From Mantis religiosa (lineage: Eukaryota > Arthropoda > Insecta > Mantodea > Mantidae): DNA of 64,000 nucleotides. The translations under genes and the position numbers were made by a program. Location of the stretch: the NCBI GenBank assembly GCA_030765055.1, contig CM060951.1, positions 45,276,219 to 45,340,218 of the forward strand, given 5' to 3'. Of the stretch, positions 19,600 to 32,479 are shown piece after piece. The notes below the pieces were generated by a model. It had not been told where the DNA came from, searched no databases, and worked only from the letters and a program-made list of their open reading frames with translations. The first letter of the stretch is position 1; each line of letters starts with the position of its first letter.

Positions 19600-20285
19600 A
19601 GCTTGTATTATATATAAACAAGATCAAAGTGTTAACTCTTCCTTTGTCTTCGTTCTTGTTTCTAAAATGATGGAGACTGCCTTTCCTAAACAGAATACCT
19701 AATTAATTACATTTCATCTGTGATATTGTCGCATGTAATCTCTTTGTTTGGTACCTGTAGAAGACTTGTCTGAGACCACTGGTTTTGTCACGAACATATG
19801 GAGCACTACAGAGAGTGTTTCAGTGAACGAATAATTAATACACCATTTCCTAGGTCATCCTGAAAATTCCTCAAGTATCGTCTGAGAAACAAGGGTACAG
19901 TTTCATACCGTACGTAAAACAATATTCCAGAAAAACCTTTAAGAGTGCAGTAGATATAATTAGGTAGACATTGTTGCTCCAGGGACGGAGTAGTTAGAGT
20001 AAACGAAGACAACAAGAAGGATAATATAAAAAACCAGACTTTGCAAGCAAATTGGATCGTATAAGAGATAACAAGAGCGTGCTGTACACTGACGGAGTAA
20101 CAACCTCGCTAGTAGTTGTTAGACAAGCCTCTTTGAACCACAATATATTTTATATTCTTAAGAATGTGCCACTTTTTAGGCATAGGTTCTCTAGTTTGAT
20201 TTTCAAAGAGCATGAATTAAAATAAGCAAGTACTAACACATTTTCGTGATATACAAGATGGATTCTATCTAATTTAATCTTTTTT
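19600..20285. other. Spacer, nothing recognised
   Basis: No coding similarity or repeat structure was identified between the mariner and the next SINE. Confidence 0.4.
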
Positions 20286-20290
20286 GGTAA

Positions 20291-20520
20291 TTTTATGTCC
20301 TACAACGTTAAGTCATATCGGTCGATGAATGAAATGGGTGAAATGATGCTCAAATGAGTCCGTGATCCATGGAGCTTAGAGTTACCCGAAATTCGTCTTT
20401 AAGGATAAGGGAAAAACCCTGAAAAAACGTTATCCAGGTAATCCACCGTGACCGAGGTTTGAACTCGGGACCCCTTGAACGTGATGCAGACACGCTACCA
20501 CCTACGCAAACGAGGCGGGC
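20291..20520 (-). repeat. SINE-A copy 2
   Basis: This is the reverse complement of the 240-463 unit. B box is seen as 'gtttgaactcggga' and the head as 'ctacgcaaacgaggcgggc'. Confidence 0.85.
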
Positions 20521-20653
20521 ATTTAAATTTATAAATGCAAAAATAATAAAATGACAAAGGTATAACCGATTTACATTTATAACTTATACTTGTGTCTAGC
20601 ACTTTAGGCGTCTATTATTGTTATTGTTGTTGTCGTCGTCGTCCTTGTCACTT

Positions 20654-21331
<678 letters not shown>

Positions 21332-21418
21332 GTGCTAATTGCTGCTTTTCTCCCATTGCTGGTTCGACAGTCATCGTGACAAAACATACCCTTAGGAATC
21401 CGGAATCATAGTAGCCTA

Positions 21419-22878
21419 CACGGTGTTCATTTTTATTCGTTTTTTCCCGCCCTCCGATTGAGCAAGAATGACGTCATTGTTAACTGGTGAGCCTACCTTG
21501 AAATCATAGTGCCCTCTACGAAGAAGAAGCTGTAATTTTTGCGGAGCAGTATGCAAATTACAGCACTCTCAGTGTGGTATCTCTGTTAACTAATACAACC
21601 AGCTTGCCCTGGATATGAACACAGACCACCATCGTTGAATGCTGCTTTCGTACCCACATTAAAATTGGTGCGACATATAAATATAATTTAAACCGCTGCA
21701 TAGAGGAGTTTATGCAATGCTATCCGTCATTCAGACAAGTCTCTTGGAGCGTAATGTTGTCAAAAGTGTCCAGGTACCGTCAAATTGACATACTTTTGTT
21801 TGTAACATAAACGTCTTACGTTTTATCAGTAGATATATGATATACATTTTTTGTCATTCTCACACTTATTTAAAAAGTCTATTAATGGATAGAGTCAACA
21901 TGAAAAATTCAGTGCCACGGCCGGGATTTGAACCACGGAAACCAGGAGATCCGTGGTTCAAATCCCGGCCGTGGCACTGAATTTTTCATGTTGGCTCTAT
22001 CCATCAAAACCTTAGCATATAAACGGCTAGTGTGGAGAAATGATTAATTTCCATCAATTAACTAAAATGTCTATTAAAGTAGGTGTCGTTATGTCTTTTA
22101 AGACCAATAGATGAGTCAAACACTTCCAAGGTACAGGATCACTTTACACAATAAAGAGAGACACTGGACGCTATAAAGTGACTGTTCCAAATCTAGGATC
22201 AATAAATAATGTTATGACAGAAAGGCCTCAAGTGTACCTTCTCGCAAGACAGATAGCGTTTAAGGCGAAGAGAGAAAGGAAACACAAGAAAATAGTCTCA
22301 TAAGGCTATCTACTAGAGATGTTTTCTTGTCTAAACTTGGACAAAAGCTTTGTACATGTTGTATCACTAATTTATGTTTCACTCCTGAAACATGTTCTGC
22401 TAATTTTCTGGTTTATAATGAAGTTACATTGTGAGGAAACTGTGGGTGATAGAAAAGAATTTAGATCAAATTGAAATACTTTTATTTATGTGACAGGTTT
22501 ACAATATGTATATATGTCTACTATAACAGAAAAAAACAGGTGTTCATTGTGAAATAAGTGTTCATTGACTCATCATTTTGTATATTGTTCATGGTATATT
22601 TTATGGCTGCATAATTTTAGCTTTGCAGTGCATTGCATCGCAGCATATAGTTTTTTTATAAACAGTTATCGTATCTAAGCACCAGGTGAAATAACGCACC
22701 TTTATATTACGCGGCCAGACCCACCTCTTAAATAGTATATTTACCTGCCGGTAGAGGGAGGCCTCAAAGCTGATGATAACACATCTAAGCAAGCCGCTAG
22801 GGGAATCGTATATAAACGCGCTCCATTAGCGATGCCATTGATGTCGTCGAATTTTGCGCGGTAAAAATGAACACCATG
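21419..22878. mobile_element. TA-flanked non-autonomous element with 17-bp inverted ends
   Basis: The left end CACGGTGTTCATTTTTAT and the right end in reverse complement CATGGTGTTCATTTTTAC share all but one of the first 17 bases. TA stands on each side (21417-21418, 22879-22880). The 1460-bp interior has no transposase. It suits a non-autonomous Tc1/mariner-type element, but family assignment is open. The tRNA-like palindrome at 21885-22004 lies inside. Confidence 0.6.
21885..22004. repeat. Near-perfect 55-bp palindrome made of tRNA-like repeat D
   Basis: The left arm 21885-21939 and right arm 21950-22004 match in reverse complement at 54 of 55 positions, with a 10-nt spacer. Each arm carries the B-box segment GGTTCAAATCCCGG of repeat D. 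A transcript would fold as a long hairpin. Confidence 0.95.
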
Positions 22879-22884
22879 TACAGT

Positions 22885-25540
22885 ATCGGGAGTACTCAAA
22901 CGTGATATTTGGAATGAGAGGTGAGGGATGAGACCTGAAGAGCACCCAGATCTGGCTAATAATGAGTTCTAGCAAGGATGATCTCCCAACATGGCATAAA
23001 CCCTAATCCAGCTAACCCATGCGTAATCCAAAGTTTCTGGGAAAGTTAACATGGACATTCCGCCAAAATCATAAGTAGTATTTCAAGATTGTGTAGGAAT
23101 GGCTCCTCAATCGTTAGAGTACGACCGATTGGCTGGGCGGGTATCTGTTAGTCAGAGCTTATAGGTAAGGATTCCTAATGTTCACTTCTCTGTTTATATA
23201 GCTCAGCGGGGGCAAGAATTTCATTCTAATATCTCAAGGTAGTTTCGGATAATTGAAGTGGAAAATATATAATTTGCTGAAGTTGTATTTTATTTTAAAT
23301 TGCTACTTTCACTACTATTCTTGCCACCATGCAGAACACTGTGTCAAACCTACGACAATCCATCTGAAGCTAGTTTCGAAGTGAACTGTCCCGCTGATCT
23401 GCGCCTTTTGCTATGTTCTTATGTCTTACCTGTCACTCTCAGACGCATAATGCATCATCCCCATTGAAGCGTTGAAATCCTTATAATTCCTTTCCGTGTT
23501 TGCGTCCAGCTCACAAACTTTTAATTCGCAAGTAACATTACTAAACATTTGAGATTACTTCACTTTAATTAATGTAATTTTATATGTCTGTATATCTCAC
23601 ATTCCATTAACTTAAAGTACATTGTCTCCAAAAATAAAGGGTAACTGGTTCTTAAACACTCGTCTGGAATTTAAAGGATTTAAGCCTGTCATTGAGCGCA
23701 CTCGCGACAGTAACGTTATCTCAGCGTTCGAGTGCACCCAAAACCGGTATCACTTGCCACTTCATTTCCTTTTATTCCCAAGTTTGAAGAGAAACATACT
23801 CGAGAATGGAAAATTGCTAGCATATATTCTGTAAATATGTGCCTACGGATTGCCAGGAGACACTTTAAGAGCAGCTACACAAGATCCCACCGAAAGCGGA
23901 AAACTGGCAACCTGGGCGAGCACAATCTATCCAATATACTCGTACATACTGCTTCAAAACTGATATACTGGAACAGTAAATTGCCTACTGTGGGCAGGTT
24001 GATAGCATCTGGATGATTTTCAGAACTCCATAGTAAAATAGTGTCAGCCGGATGCTCCATCATGCCTTGAAAAACCCAAGCGCCTGAAATTTCTCTTCCA
24101 GAATATGTCCCTGCATCACTATGTGATTTGATTGGTAACAGGAACGTTAAACCGGATATTTAAAAAGAATGTCGGAAGCCTGGCAAAGGGGAAGGTTTAG
24201 TTCGATTTCCTGAGACGCGAATGTTGGAAGCTGATAAAGGTGTATTCCTATTTTCATGGTTTTATCACCCGATTTCAGGTTGCTGATTAACATATTGTGA
24301 CAAAAATATAAAAATTAAGAAACGAAAATATAAATACCAAAAGAAATAAATAAAAAATATACTACGAATGAAAAATTATGAACAAATGGAGTGTTTAAGT
24401 GAGTTATCTTCTTTACAAGAAAAGCAAAGTAAAACTAGTACTCATATACACCAAATAGAACCGCTATAACAATTTTAAAATGCAGGAAAGAAAATAAAAA
24501 AAATAAAAAAATCGAAATTCCCTCTTCGGTTCTGCCGAAACACACCCATCATCATCATTGGGCCTAAAATCCTGAAACAGATGTAGGGAAATGTTGGGGA
24601 CAGCAAATGATTAACGGAAATGTTACCTTATTTGCAATATATCTTTGTTATTTTATATTTTAATCAAAATTGGTAGCGCATTTCTCAATAAAATAAAATA
24701 AAAACATTGCTCCTCCAAATTTATCAACTTTAAGAGAGTTTTCTTGAAAATCATATGTTGATTTTTGAAGATACAGAACTTAAATAACAAGTTTGGTACT
24801 TATCTGACTTTCACTTAGTTCTCTCAAGATACCAACCAACACAAATGAAGCTACAAATGTTAAAATCCCTATAAAAAATTCGGAAGTGAACACTTCAGGA
24901 CATTCAGATCGTCTTCCGCAGCATAAAGTAGAGCCAACATGTATATTACTTTATTACGTCATAAGTTTAAGGAAAGGAGAGGGCGCTCTGGGTAAAGCAA
25001 ACGAACGAAAGACACACTCTTTGTCACGAAGAGACCATAAATTAATTTGGAGCGCTATTCACTAGTCTCATATACTGCAGAAAACACTATTGCGGAAATC
25101 TGCTTCAAAAGGAAATTGGAAACTCAGTGAGAAAGCGTACAAATGTTCTGGAATATTGTTCGTTTAAAGGAGAAGTTACAGGAGTTAGGTATAGAAATAT
25201 ACTTCACATTTCGAGGGTGAGTTTATGTGGTACAGCATTATTTACAAATCACTGATACATACTCATGAGGTAGGAAAGACACAGCGGTTAAATTTTGGTT
25301 TTAGCTTTTAAATCACTTAAATGAGTATTTTGTACGCTTCTTAGATGATTATTTCAACCACATGCTGACAGAAGTCATAAAATGCAGTATAGAGTGTAAT
25401 GGCTAATTGAATAGAGAGAAAATGTTAAAAATATGAATAGATTAAAATATTAATAAATGAAAATACATACACGATTGAGGCCTAAATCCATAAAATATAA
25501 CACATTTAGAGAATGGAATTTGTTTGTCTGTTAATATGAA
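22885..25540. other. AT-rich spacer, nothing recognised
   Basis: Short open frames at 23622-24063 have no family features. No RNA gene or repeat of the families defined here was seen. Confidence 0.4.
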
Positions 25541-25543
25541 TAG

Positions 25544-26040
25544 TGTGACTTGATGGGTTCGTAAAATTGTAAGTCCAGGTTCCAGAAATTCAAAATGCTC
25601 TTTATTTCTTTAGAAAGACACTTGTACAACTCTGATATCAGCAGAATTACGTAAACACACACGAGCGCAATAATCTAGGCCGTCTGCTACACGTCCACAC
25701 TGCACCATTAACAGCTCTCCATTGACTCTTCTCTGCACCTTTCTCGGCTTCCTGCGGAACTGAACTCACTCAGTCATCCTTAGTGTTATTTATACACGGT
25801 CCGCTGTTTCGCGAAGGTTGGCTAAGCCACCCGAAGCTTCACGGCCTTTCGAGGCGGCAAGCGAAGGAGTGAGAACTGTCCAGACATTTCTTTGGCTCTT
25901 TCTCTACCCACTTCGTTTCTACTAGTGCCAGCATGGGTGTGGTTTGGGCACTATCTATCTTTTTCACTCCCCACTTCTATCTCTCTCTCGCCAAATAACA
26001 AGCGCCTCGCGACAATACAAAACGAGAGATGTATAAATTA
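25544..26040 (-). repeat. LTR-like sequence C (minus), left arm of inverted pair C-D
   Basis: On the minus strand it has TATA box CCGTGTATAAATAACAC, poly(A) signal GAAATAAAGAGCATTTTGAA and end 'acgaacccatcaagtcaca'. It is close to copy A in both promoter and end. The outer terminus is TGTGAC at 25544. SINE-B and the oppositely oriented copy D follow within 1.1 kb. Confidence 0.7.
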
Positions 26041-26261
26041 CAATCCTTGAATCAGATTTCTTATAAAAGCAACACAAACTACTACTTCTAGTACTTTCTT
26101 ATCTAGAAAAGTGGACCATTTACCTTTTATCATAGGTAACTTTAAACATTTGATTAAAAATTCATTTGTCTAAAATAATTCCTTCAAAATGGAATTCTAT
26201 GCTGTAAAAACCTGTAAAATACCTGTGATGACCTCTCTTTTAAGGGTTTTAAACAAATACG

Positions 26262-26655
26262 ATGCAGCTTGGTCTATGGACTGCATTCGGGAGGTTTAGG
26301 TTCGATTTCCGTAGCCGGCCTACCCAACCCATGGGCTTTTTCATTTTTTCTTTCCGGCTCACCAGGAACTTCACATCAGCTCTCATCTGGTGGTCTCTTT
26401 CAGGGTAGAAGTGTCGGCGGGTGTCTAGGCGGAGCCTGACAGAGTGAGATGCTCTTGGAGAATACTTCCTCCTCCGGTGGGACTGTCCCCGGTCTCCGGG
26501 CCGACCTGGTGGACCTAGTGGGGAGTTTCACAACTGGTAAATTTTAGGCACCTTGCCCTCTGCATTGTCGTGACTGCTTGGTACGGCCGCGTCTGTCTCC
26601 TCCCTCCTCTCGAGGTTGCCCCACAAGTACAATACACTAAGTTTGTTCCTCCGTG
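26262..26655 (+). repeat. SINE-B copy 1
   Basis: A tRNA-like head with B box AGGTTCGATTTCC is followed by a body with 'tggtctctttcagggtagaa' and 'gtgtcggcgggtgt', shared with copies at 41146-41670 and 62704-63015. GC content is well above the flanks. Confidence 0.75.
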
Positions 26656-26779
26656 TCGAATCCCCTGAATATCTGGATAAGTAAATAAGAAAGCGGGAAA
26701 GTGACTGCTACAGATTGAGATAGATATTGGCGCGAGGCATTGTGATGCGGCGGGCCGTGGCAAGAAAGAAACATATATC

Positions 26780-27156
26780 TATAAGCTTCTTCTTTTCTTA
26801 TGACGTCTTGATTGACACTGAGCGTTCCACTAATTTCTAGAACATGAATGGAGGTATAAAAGCGCTGCAGCTAGCCGGACAGGCAGAATTCGTGCAGTGT
26901 GTAAGTTGTGTGGACATTTGAACCTAGCCCCTGGCTAGTAAAAAACTGATAATCCTGTGTGTGCAGCTGTGTAGTGATTTTAAAGTGAATGCTTTTGCTT
27001 GTTTACGTGTGGTGAAGCAATGAGAGACTGCGTGTTTGTACGACACGTCATTTTCAGAGCCTGTAAGAGCTTTACACAACGTCGTTTAGCTGAAATTAAG
27101 AGCAGTTTGGATTTCTGCAAGCTAGACTTTTAATTCTACGAACCCACAAAGTCACA
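26780..27156 (+). repeat. LTR-like sequence D (plus), right arm of inverted pair C-D
   Basis: It has TATA box GGAGGTATAAAAGCGCTGC near 26854 and end 'cgaacccacaaagtcacaat', matching copy C's outer end in inverse orientation. The promoter half differs from C, so the arms are related mainly over the last 60-80 bp. Confidence 0.6.
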
Positions 27157-27159
27157 ATA

Positions 27160-27535
27160 TTCTCACTAACAGATTATTACTTTGAAACAAAGTGATGTTA
27201 TTAGAGAAGATTTCCTTAAGATTAAGTGAAATGATCATGGCTTCTTAGACTGCGTAATGTGCTGCAACATACAGGCATGGGAAACTTCTGGAATAGCATG
27301 GGGTATCAAAGGGAAGTTTGTGGGAAAAGGTAAAGGTAAGACTTGAGTATACGAAAGGTAGGAAATACTAGGGAATATTAGAATATTAGACAAAAGTTAT
27401 CTGAAACCGCACAGGAGTATAAAAAGTGTAACAGGAAAATTATATTCATATATGATATAATAAATTAAGCAGCACTATGGGCTAGCACTCGAGTTTAAAA
27501 GGACTAGAACAATGCTCACTTTCTTCTCGATCAAC
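27160..27535. other. Spacer, nothing recognised
   Basis: AT-rich sequence without recognisable features. Confidence 0.4.
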
Positions 27536-27992
27536 AAGCCAGGTGAAAAGTCGATTAGTTATCGACGTTTCGGGAGTGTGCATCTCTCCCATCATCAGGA
27601 TATTTATAAAATTTTATAACCACAAATGAAATACTGGATATAACACAACTATAAACACAAATATATATGAGCTCCTCTTGGAAACCGGCCTTAAAAACAG
27701 AAATCCATCGAATTAAGAAGCAAAGATCAATAAAAATTGACAATCAAGTTAAGTAGTTATGTTTCTTTGAAACAATTTTCTATACTCACGCCATCTCCTG
27801 ACCTGGTATTTAATTTACTGAAAACAGTCCTTTGTTCAGTAATGCGAATTTTGATAGTGTTTTGTCTTTGTTTATAGTGGTGTTATATCCAGCAATTCAT
27901 TTGTGGTTATAACATTTTATAAATATCCTGATGGTGGGAGAGATGCACACTCCGGAAACGTTGATATCTAATTATCTTTTCACCTGGCTGCC
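27536..27992. repeat. Inverted repeat with hammerhead-like cores (Penelope-like relic)
   Basis: Arms 27536-27661 and 27868-27992 are about 125 bp, inverted, with a 206-bp spacer. Each contains 'ggatatttataaaa', the segment 'gagtgtgcatctctcccatc' or its complement, and the ACGTTTC motif. No reverse transcriptase was found nearby. The layout fits a terminal remnant of a Penelope-like element, which are known to carry hammerhead ribozymes. Confidence 0.6.
27550..27598 (-). ncRNA. Hammerhead-ribozyme-like core, left arm
   Basis: On the minus strand, in order: CTGATGA (27598-27592), helix II GGGAG/CTCCC (27590-27586 with 27576-27572), GAAA (27571-27568), helix III GTCGAT/ATCGAC (27566-27561 with 27555-27550). 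The core order is that of a hammerhead. Helix I pairing is not visible in the immediate flanks, so activity is unproven. The opposite arm (27928-27958, plus) has CTGATGG, a change at a core A. Confidence 0.45.
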
Positions 27993-27999
27993 TGTCCGA

Positions 28000-29230
28000 G
28001 AAGTTCCTCGCCAGGAAAGCTTCAGGTCTTAATTGACTAGAACAATGATTTAGTAAAATATCGAATGTTTGTAGAAATATTACAGATTTGCATTATTTAC
28101 TGTGACCTTAATTATGGTTAAAATAGGAATGGGAATACGAGTTGAATAATTTAGATGGGGAAATATTAAATAGTACAACTCTAATTTTGAAGATAGAGGA
28201 AAATAAAACATTTACAGGAATTATTTAGTCAACGAATTAATAAGAGTAAGATAGAAGGGAGGTGGTCGTTGCAGAGAAGTAGGCTATAAAATTATAAATA
28301 AGAATAGTATGAATCAGTTATCGCTATGTTATTAATACACTAATAACTAGATGTTATCTTATTGCTAGCTAGAGATCATTTAGAGCCAAAATATCTAAGA
28401 ATATTATTATGATTAGATTAATTTGAAATATGCGCAAAGCAGGAGGAAGCTATGTATGTAATGTTGCAACAAATATTTATCCATTAAAATAGTAACTTAC
28501 CAGAATATTTTATGTTACAGTTTTGTTATATAGAGAATGTACATTTGTGGGTTTGAAATTAATAGAAATATTATTGCTGAAAGTATGTTGAAACACAATG
28601 TAAATTTTACGAAATAAATTGATTAGGTAGTCAAATTGATATATCCAATCGATAGCATTGGAATCCAGTGATATTCCGATTTTCACGTGTCACAGAAAAT
28701 GCAAGTGATTTCACCACGAGTTGGTATGCCTCTAAACAGAGCCACGTGCTGTCACACTGAGTGGAGAGGAGGGGGATGAGGTAATTTAATTAAAAAGTGG
28801 TTCGTCCTTTACCTGGCTGATACCTCCCAGGTGCCATCGACAGGTCGCCCCCACCTCTGCACCAAATTGGGTGCTGAACCTCCCTGTCAAAGCTCCGGAA
28901 ACCATTATGATTGATTGTTAATTTTGTGTTTCAAGGTCCGCAGATATCAGGAAGCGTTTTCCTATATCACCTTTGCTATATTCACTGGCTATATGGTCCC
29001 TACACCAGAGAGAAATTAAAATAAAATGTTAGTAGGTATTGTATTAAATACACCAACCTACCTACACCTTAAATCCTTCAGTTTTTATTGAAACATTTTG
29101 AGAATGTCGCGCGCTGCTTTATGAGGCACAAGTGTGTCTTAAATTTCTTACAGATAGCATTAAGCACATGTATGACTTAAATTTTGAAATACTAAAGTTA
29201 GAACACCAGCTTTTCATCACTAGGAATCTC
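28000..29230. other. AT-rich spacer, nothing recognised
   Basis: No coding or repeat similarity was recognised. A short GC-richer patch lies at 28800-28890. Confidence 0.4.
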
Positions 29231-29237
29231 CCATATT

Positions 29238-30190
29238 ACATCTAAAACCAAGTGACAAAGCCGCACTAGTAAACAACTAATTAAAACATATTTAAAAACA
29301 ACAGTACTTGGTTTAGCCAGCTTGCAGTCCTAATAAAATGGTATTTCTTATAATCTACTCCCATCAAAATATTTTTCATATTTATATACGTTTCTTTTGT
29401 GTTGGTAGCATATGCCACAGGAATGGAAGGAAACTTATTTCCGTTATGTAAAAGTACTGCTTTAAGACTTGTCTTTGAAGCATCAATGAATAGTCTCCAC
29501 TGATCAGGAGTATGCCTCGTTTTAATGTATCCAGCAGGCAATCAACGTCTCAGCAGTACGTGAAATCTCCTTCAGTTATAAAGAATTGCTTCAAATCTTT
29601 ATGTCTAATTTGACATGTCTCTTTCACAGAGGGGTACAGATAATTTCATTGTTGCAACCTTGATCTCAGAAGTTCAGCCTTATGTTTAAGAAGATCCAGA
29701 TCCCTGATTAAATCATTGAGCTCTTCTTATGATTGGACGCGTCTGTGCTTGGCATGTAATCTGCATCTCTTGAAGCTGATGGCACCTGTTCTTCACTGTT
29801 TGAGGAAAGGAATACGACCACTTTTGTACAACACTTTATAAGAACTGAAAACCCTTCCAGGGGACTATTCTATGGATCACGAGATGAACACGTGTACAGC
29901 GAGAATGGATGATCACTTAATTACACAGTGTTGTGGGATTTATGGCATGCTGCCAAGGGTGTATACTTGGAGATTCAATATTTAGTGGAAAAATATGCAA
30001 TATTAGGCTATGACTGTTATTTGAAAACTAGAGCTAAACTGCAAACTTCAATTTTATTTTCGATTTCAGTGGCCCTGAATTAGTCAACATTAGCTATTCT
30101 CATTTCCGTAACATTTTGTGTGTAGAACAGTTTATTACGTTTAAAACCAGATGACAAAGCCGCGCTAATAAAAGAACTAATTAAAAACAT
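29238..30190. repeat. Direct repeat flanking the 29-kb relic
   Basis: A stretch of about 50 bp containing 'tgacaaagccgcactagtaa' at about 29250 recurs with a few changes at about 30149 ('tgacaaagccgcgctaataa'), same orientation, 0.9 kb apart. It may be the duplicated edge of an element. Confidence 0.6.
29281..29810 (-). pseudogene. N-terminal half of the same uncharacterised arthropod family as 15073-15543
   Basis: The open frame 29541-29281 contains WRLFIDASKTSLKAVLLHNG, a signature segment of the multicopy family whose C-terminal half occurs at 15073-15543, then PSIPVAYATNTKETYINMK. Recognisable similarity fades after the YKKYHF position, about 29340. Upstream, in other frames and with stops, family-like sequence continues (KETCQIRHKDLKQFF and EGDFTYC) to about 29700-29810, so at least one frameshift separates it from the open frame. 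It is a relic, and no TIR was found around it. The function of the family is unknown to me. Confidence 0.65.
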
Positions 30191-30194
30191 TTCA

Positions 30195-31925
30195 TTTGTT
30201 TGCAGCAACGAAGTAAGATCATCTTATCCTGGCGTGCATTGTTAACATTCTGTAAAAACGATATATTCATATGTTTAACGGAAGCATTGTATCGTCCAAA
30301 CTTACTCGAACGTTGAATATCGTACGTTAAGCAGAACGAGAAATATTTTGCAATTCACATTCAATTGTTAGAGCAGTGGCTAGGTTCAACAATTCTAAGA
30401 TTTGCAGCTAACGACTAAGATTTGTCTTGAGTTCTTATGCCAAAATAAGCATAGTAATACTAATAAAAGCCATTACGATAGTTATGTCTATATCCCCTTA
30501 TAATGGCATAGATATACCTACAAATGTGTCTGAAACGACTTTATTTGTGGAAAAAACAACCTCATGAAATGATAGGTAATCCATGCTAAGTTTCAATATC
30601 AAGAGGAAAGAAGCAACCATAAGTCAAGGAAAAGGACATGAAGGGCTGGAAGATTGAGGACGTGGAGATTTCTCAAGTAACGGGAACAATTACTAGCCAT
30701 GTGCTGATAAATGACTTTGTCACGCTCTTTCTGAAGCAAGGGAAAGAAAAGGAAAAAAGTGCCTTCGCCGGAATCTTTCATTCCTTTAACTGGAGCCAGT
30801 CTCATCGTTTCTTCCGCTGGTTGTCAAGGTTTCCTCTTTGATCAGTGGCGTTTCATCTAGACCTTTGTACGCTTCTTAGATCCTTAGGACCTTTATTTCA
30901 GCTTCATACATTTCAGACATTTCTATACTTACTCTGCTACATAGTAGGTATTTACAGCAAGTATAAAAAGTATTATAATCTACCCAAAAGCTCGCTACTG
31001 ACACTTTACTGGAAATGCATGTTTCAAAGCCCTCTCAACCCAAACATTTTTAGAAAATGTTCTCTATGTGTACACCCCTGCGCGTGTGTGTTGTTGAGCA
31101 GTGTATCTAAAACCGAAAAGGCTGAATTGCATGATATTTGATATTTAAAACACTAAGATATTTAAGGATACTACACGAAGATATAAGAGAATTCCCAACA
31201 CTATACAAAAATTTCCTTCGTTGTTCTTTATTTTCCCAAAAATCGTTTGATCTACTTAATTATAATATCGAAATTTGTTTTATTTTCACAAGTAATTGTT
31301 AGGGGATTTTCTTTGAAGGCAAGCCCTGCTCATCCTAAATTACTTTATACGATCGGTAAAGCCTAAGTAATGGACAAAAACTTACTGACAAAAATAATGT
31401 ATATTTGTTGTAGTATACCATTTATGTGAACAATATCTTTAGGCGCTTACGATTTCCGAGATATTTTTTGTTGTTGGCGTAAAGTTTCGAATAATGTATT
31501 CTTTTGTTAATATTAAATAATTTTTTCCTTTATTTATTCTACCGCGTTTATTCAAAATCAACATTTCAAATCCATCACCAGTGACTGGTTTTGAAAAACA
31601 TGTTTTAATTGGTTTGGCTTATTGTATACTTCTTATGCAACGTTACTTATTGAGTAGTTAACGATTATCGGTGTTAATTAGCAGAAAACGGTAGGAAGAG
31701 TTATGTCATATTAGATTTTATCTCTCTTTTTATTTTATTGCGCTTAAAATTAATTTTTCGTGAGTAAATTTTTAATGTGAATTTTCTCCACCACTTAATT
31801 AGGTTAAACATTTTATATTAAGATTTCACCAAAACTACATGTTTTGTGACTTCCTGAATGTGAAAAAGCACTTATAGAAAGGATCCGATGGTCCGTGACT
31901 GTGTATGTGTGTGCGAGCATCTTTT
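30195..31925. other. AT-rich spacer, nothing recognised
   Basis: Open frames at 30599-31141 are short and have no recognisable family features. Confidence 0.4.
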
Positions 31926-31932
31926 TGTTTAT

Positions 31933-32240
31933 GTAATTTACGTCCCAACGTTAAGTTATTTCGGATGATGAATGGAATGGATGAAATGATGCTCAAATGA
32001 TTCTGGATTCCATGGAGCTTAGAGTTACCCGACATTAGTCCTTTAGGAATTGAATTGAATGGTGAAAGGATGTTCAAATGACCCCGGAGTCCATGGAGCT
32101 TAGAGTTACCCGACATTAGTCTTTAAGGATAAGAAAAAAAAGGAAAAAAACCTTATTCAGGTAACTCTTCCTGACCGGGATTCGAACTCGGGACCTCTTT
32201 AACGTCAGGCTCTACATGCTACCATCTTCACTACCGAGGC
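31933..32240 (-). repeat. SINE-A copy 3, with internal duplication
   Basis: This is the SINE-A unit in reverse orientation. The segment 'catggagcttagagttaccc' occurs twice (near 32010 and 32091), so about 80 bp of the body is tandemly duplicated, making this copy longer than the others. Confidence 0.85.
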
Positions 32241-32269
32241 AAGCGTGTCCATACGTGCCTGTGTGCGCG

Positions 32270-32271
<2 letters not shown>

Positions 32272-32311
<40 letters not shown>

Positions 32312-32391
32312 TGTGTGTGTGAGAGTGTGTGTGTGTGTGTGTGTGTGAGTGTGTGTGTGAGTGTGTGTGTATGTGTGAGAGAGAGAGAGAG

Positions 32392-32476
<85 letters not shown>
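32272..32476. repeat. (TG)n microsatellite
   Basis: TG repeats with GA interruptions. Every long frame across it is repeat translation. Confidence 0.97.
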
Positions 32477-32478
<2 letters not shown>

Positions 32479-32479
32479 C

